From positions 1 to 60,801 of the forward strand of contig NZ_AJZD02000010.1 of the NCBI RefSeq assembly GCF_000272105.2: a stretch of DNA of 60,801 nt, in the 5' to 3' direction. The notes under the pieces are model-generated. The model saw only the letters and a list, made by a program, of their open reading frames with translations, was not told where the DNA came from and did no database searches. A program made the translations under genes and the position numbers. This DNA comes from Vibrio splendidus 12E03. GTDB lineage: Bacteria > Pseudomonadota > Gammaproteobacteria > Enterobacterales > Vibrionaceae. How positions within the stretch are numbered: position 1 is the first letter of the stretch; each line of letters begins with the position of its first letter. Positions 60,270 through 60,801 of the stretch are shown piece by piece.

Positions 60270-60801
60270 TGAAAAAATTATTATTCATTTTCGTTTTGTT
60301 CTTAGCTTATTCTCATTCTGTTAGTGCTGAAATTGTTAGAGTTGGTCAATCCCTTACGCCCACCACTTGGGCATGTATTCAGTCTGGAATGGTTGTTGAT
60401 ACTTCTTCATCTATTTGTAATGGGGAGAGTTCAACTAATGGCAGTTACCGACCTATTTCTCATATATCCCGTTCTGGTTTTTATCTTATGATTCATTTTC
60501 AATCGGGTTCTAAGATGCAAGCTTTCCGCGCTAGTCGTTCGGCATGTGAGCTTCCCAACACTATTGTTGACGGTGTTTGTAAAGATACGTTTTGCTCTAG
60601 TTCTTCGTGGAATAACTTGGTTATGCAAGAAAATGAATCTTGTGCCGCTAAGTATCCCAACCACTGGACCAATCTGAAATCTTCTTGTACTGACAGTAAA
60701 AACTATTCCTTTACTTGTGAGCAGGGCATAGAAAAACCTGATACTGGCGGTGGTGACGGTTCTGGTGGTGATGGTGATGGTTCTGGTGGTGACGGTTCTG
60801 G
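60269..60801 (+). CDS. pIII-like adsorption protein, 5' part (cut by window end)
   Basis: 177 residues are visible: a signal peptide (KKLLFIFVLFLAYSHSVSA), a cysteine-rich N-terminal domain (TWACIQSG, SSICNGES, SACELPNT, GVCKDTFCSSSSW, ESCAAKY, SSCTDSK, FTCEQG) and the start of a glycine/aspartate linker (DTGGGDGSGGDGDGSGG). This is the plan of filamentous-phage pIII: receptor-binding domains separated by Gly-rich linkers, tethered at the virion tip. AGGAGA provides the ribosome site. The TolA-binding part and membrane anchor would be further right. Confidence 0.83.
   Translation, partial: MKKLLFIFVLFLAYSHSVSAEIVRVGQSLTPTTWACIQSGMVVDTSSSICNGESSTNGSYRPISHISRSGFYLMIHFQSGSKMQAFRASRSACELPNTIVDGVCKDTFCSSSSWNNLVMQENESCAAKYPNHWTNLKSSCTDSKNYSFTCEQGIEKPDTGGGDGSGGDGDGSGGDGS

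Larger units (their letters stand above)
57241..60801 (+). mobile_element. Filamentous (inovirus) prophage, left part
   Basis: From the first dif-like arm to the window edge. Content in order: inverted dif-like pair, stem-loops, divergent small repressor-like gene, Rep, DUF1293-like ssDNA-binding protein, one-helix small protein, major coat protein, tiny coat protein, pIII-like adsorption protein. Order and sizes (115, 73, 75, 27 residues, then pIII) recall VGJ/fs1-type vibriophages (112, 81, 44, 29, 493 from memory). The pI/Zot assembly gene should follow to the right. No integrase is seen, so XerC/XerD use at dif is inferred. The right boundary is outside the window. Confidence 0.85.

Noticed and set aside
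60431..60664. 77-residue minus-strand frame opposite the pIII-like gene
   Set aside because: Antisense to a secreted Cys-rich protein with good signal peptide and ribosome site; no support of its own.
1..60801. CRISPR arrays, tRNA or rRNA genes
   Set aside because: No regularly spaced repeats of CRISPR size and no cloverleaf or rRNA sequence was noticed in any gap.

Overview
The window reads as chromosomal DNA of a Vibrio, most likely chromosome 1 near the replication terminus. This rests on three things: gene orders of enteric/vibrio type (rlmI-acyP-tusE-yccA; rsmF-letBA; msrC-proQ-prc; pyrD-zapC-rlmL-uup; rmf-fabA-lonB-matP), moderately AT-rich DNA, and a vibriophage-type filamentous prophage beside matP. 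Species cannot be fixed from sequence reading alone; a Splendidus-like marine Vibrio is a guess.

Layout. 1-4104: the 3' end of a giant calcium-binding type I-secreted adhesin. 4.2-8.5 kb: rlmI, a chemoreceptor, acylphosphatase, tusE and yccA. 8.8-13 kb: the four-gene amino-acid ABC transporter aapJQMP, reading leftward from a 480-bp regulatory gap. 13.4-20.3 kb: a siroheme-synthase N-half with a decayed methylase tail, yajQ, a DAHP synthase, a lone PEP-synthase-like TIM barrel, a DUF4442 protein, a two-helix membrane protein of unknown function and a cvfB-like S1 protein. 20.5-28 kb: rsmF, the letAB lipid-transport pair and an ABC exporter. 28-35.5 kb: msrC, proQ, prc, a small secreted protein, pepN and a DUF2835 gene. 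35.7-49.5 kb: the giant NAD-glutamate dehydrogenase, pyrD with a hairpin at its predicted transcription start, zapC, rlmL, a glutaredoxin-like gene, uup, a GlyGly-CTERM protein and rmf. 49.7-52.6 kb: fabA, a Lon-like protease and matP, the last with a matS-like box in its promoter.

After matP the content becomes accessory. It holds a DUF3634 protein, a small secreted protein resembling TolA domain III, an HDOD-like protein whose 5' end looks frameshifted, a DUF2971 protein, an outer-membrane barrel and a truncated ISNCY-type transposase. From about 57.24 kb a filamentous prophage starts and runs off the right edge. Its left end has two inverted dif-like sequences that can fold on each other like the CTX-phage single-strand attP, strong stem-loops suitable for a rolling-circle origin, a divergent repressor/Rep pair with two palindromes between them, and then ssDNA-binding, small membrane, major coat, tiny coat and pIII-like genes. 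Order and sizes recall VGJ/fs1-type vibriophages. No integrase is visible, so use of host XerC/XerD is inferred.

The clearest things to follow up are the folded dif-like attachment region, the candidate phage origin and switch, the TolA-III-like protein near a phage class that uses TolA, the HDOD frameshift, and two enzyme relics (the CysG methylase tail and the PEP-synthase barrel without its catalytic Cys).
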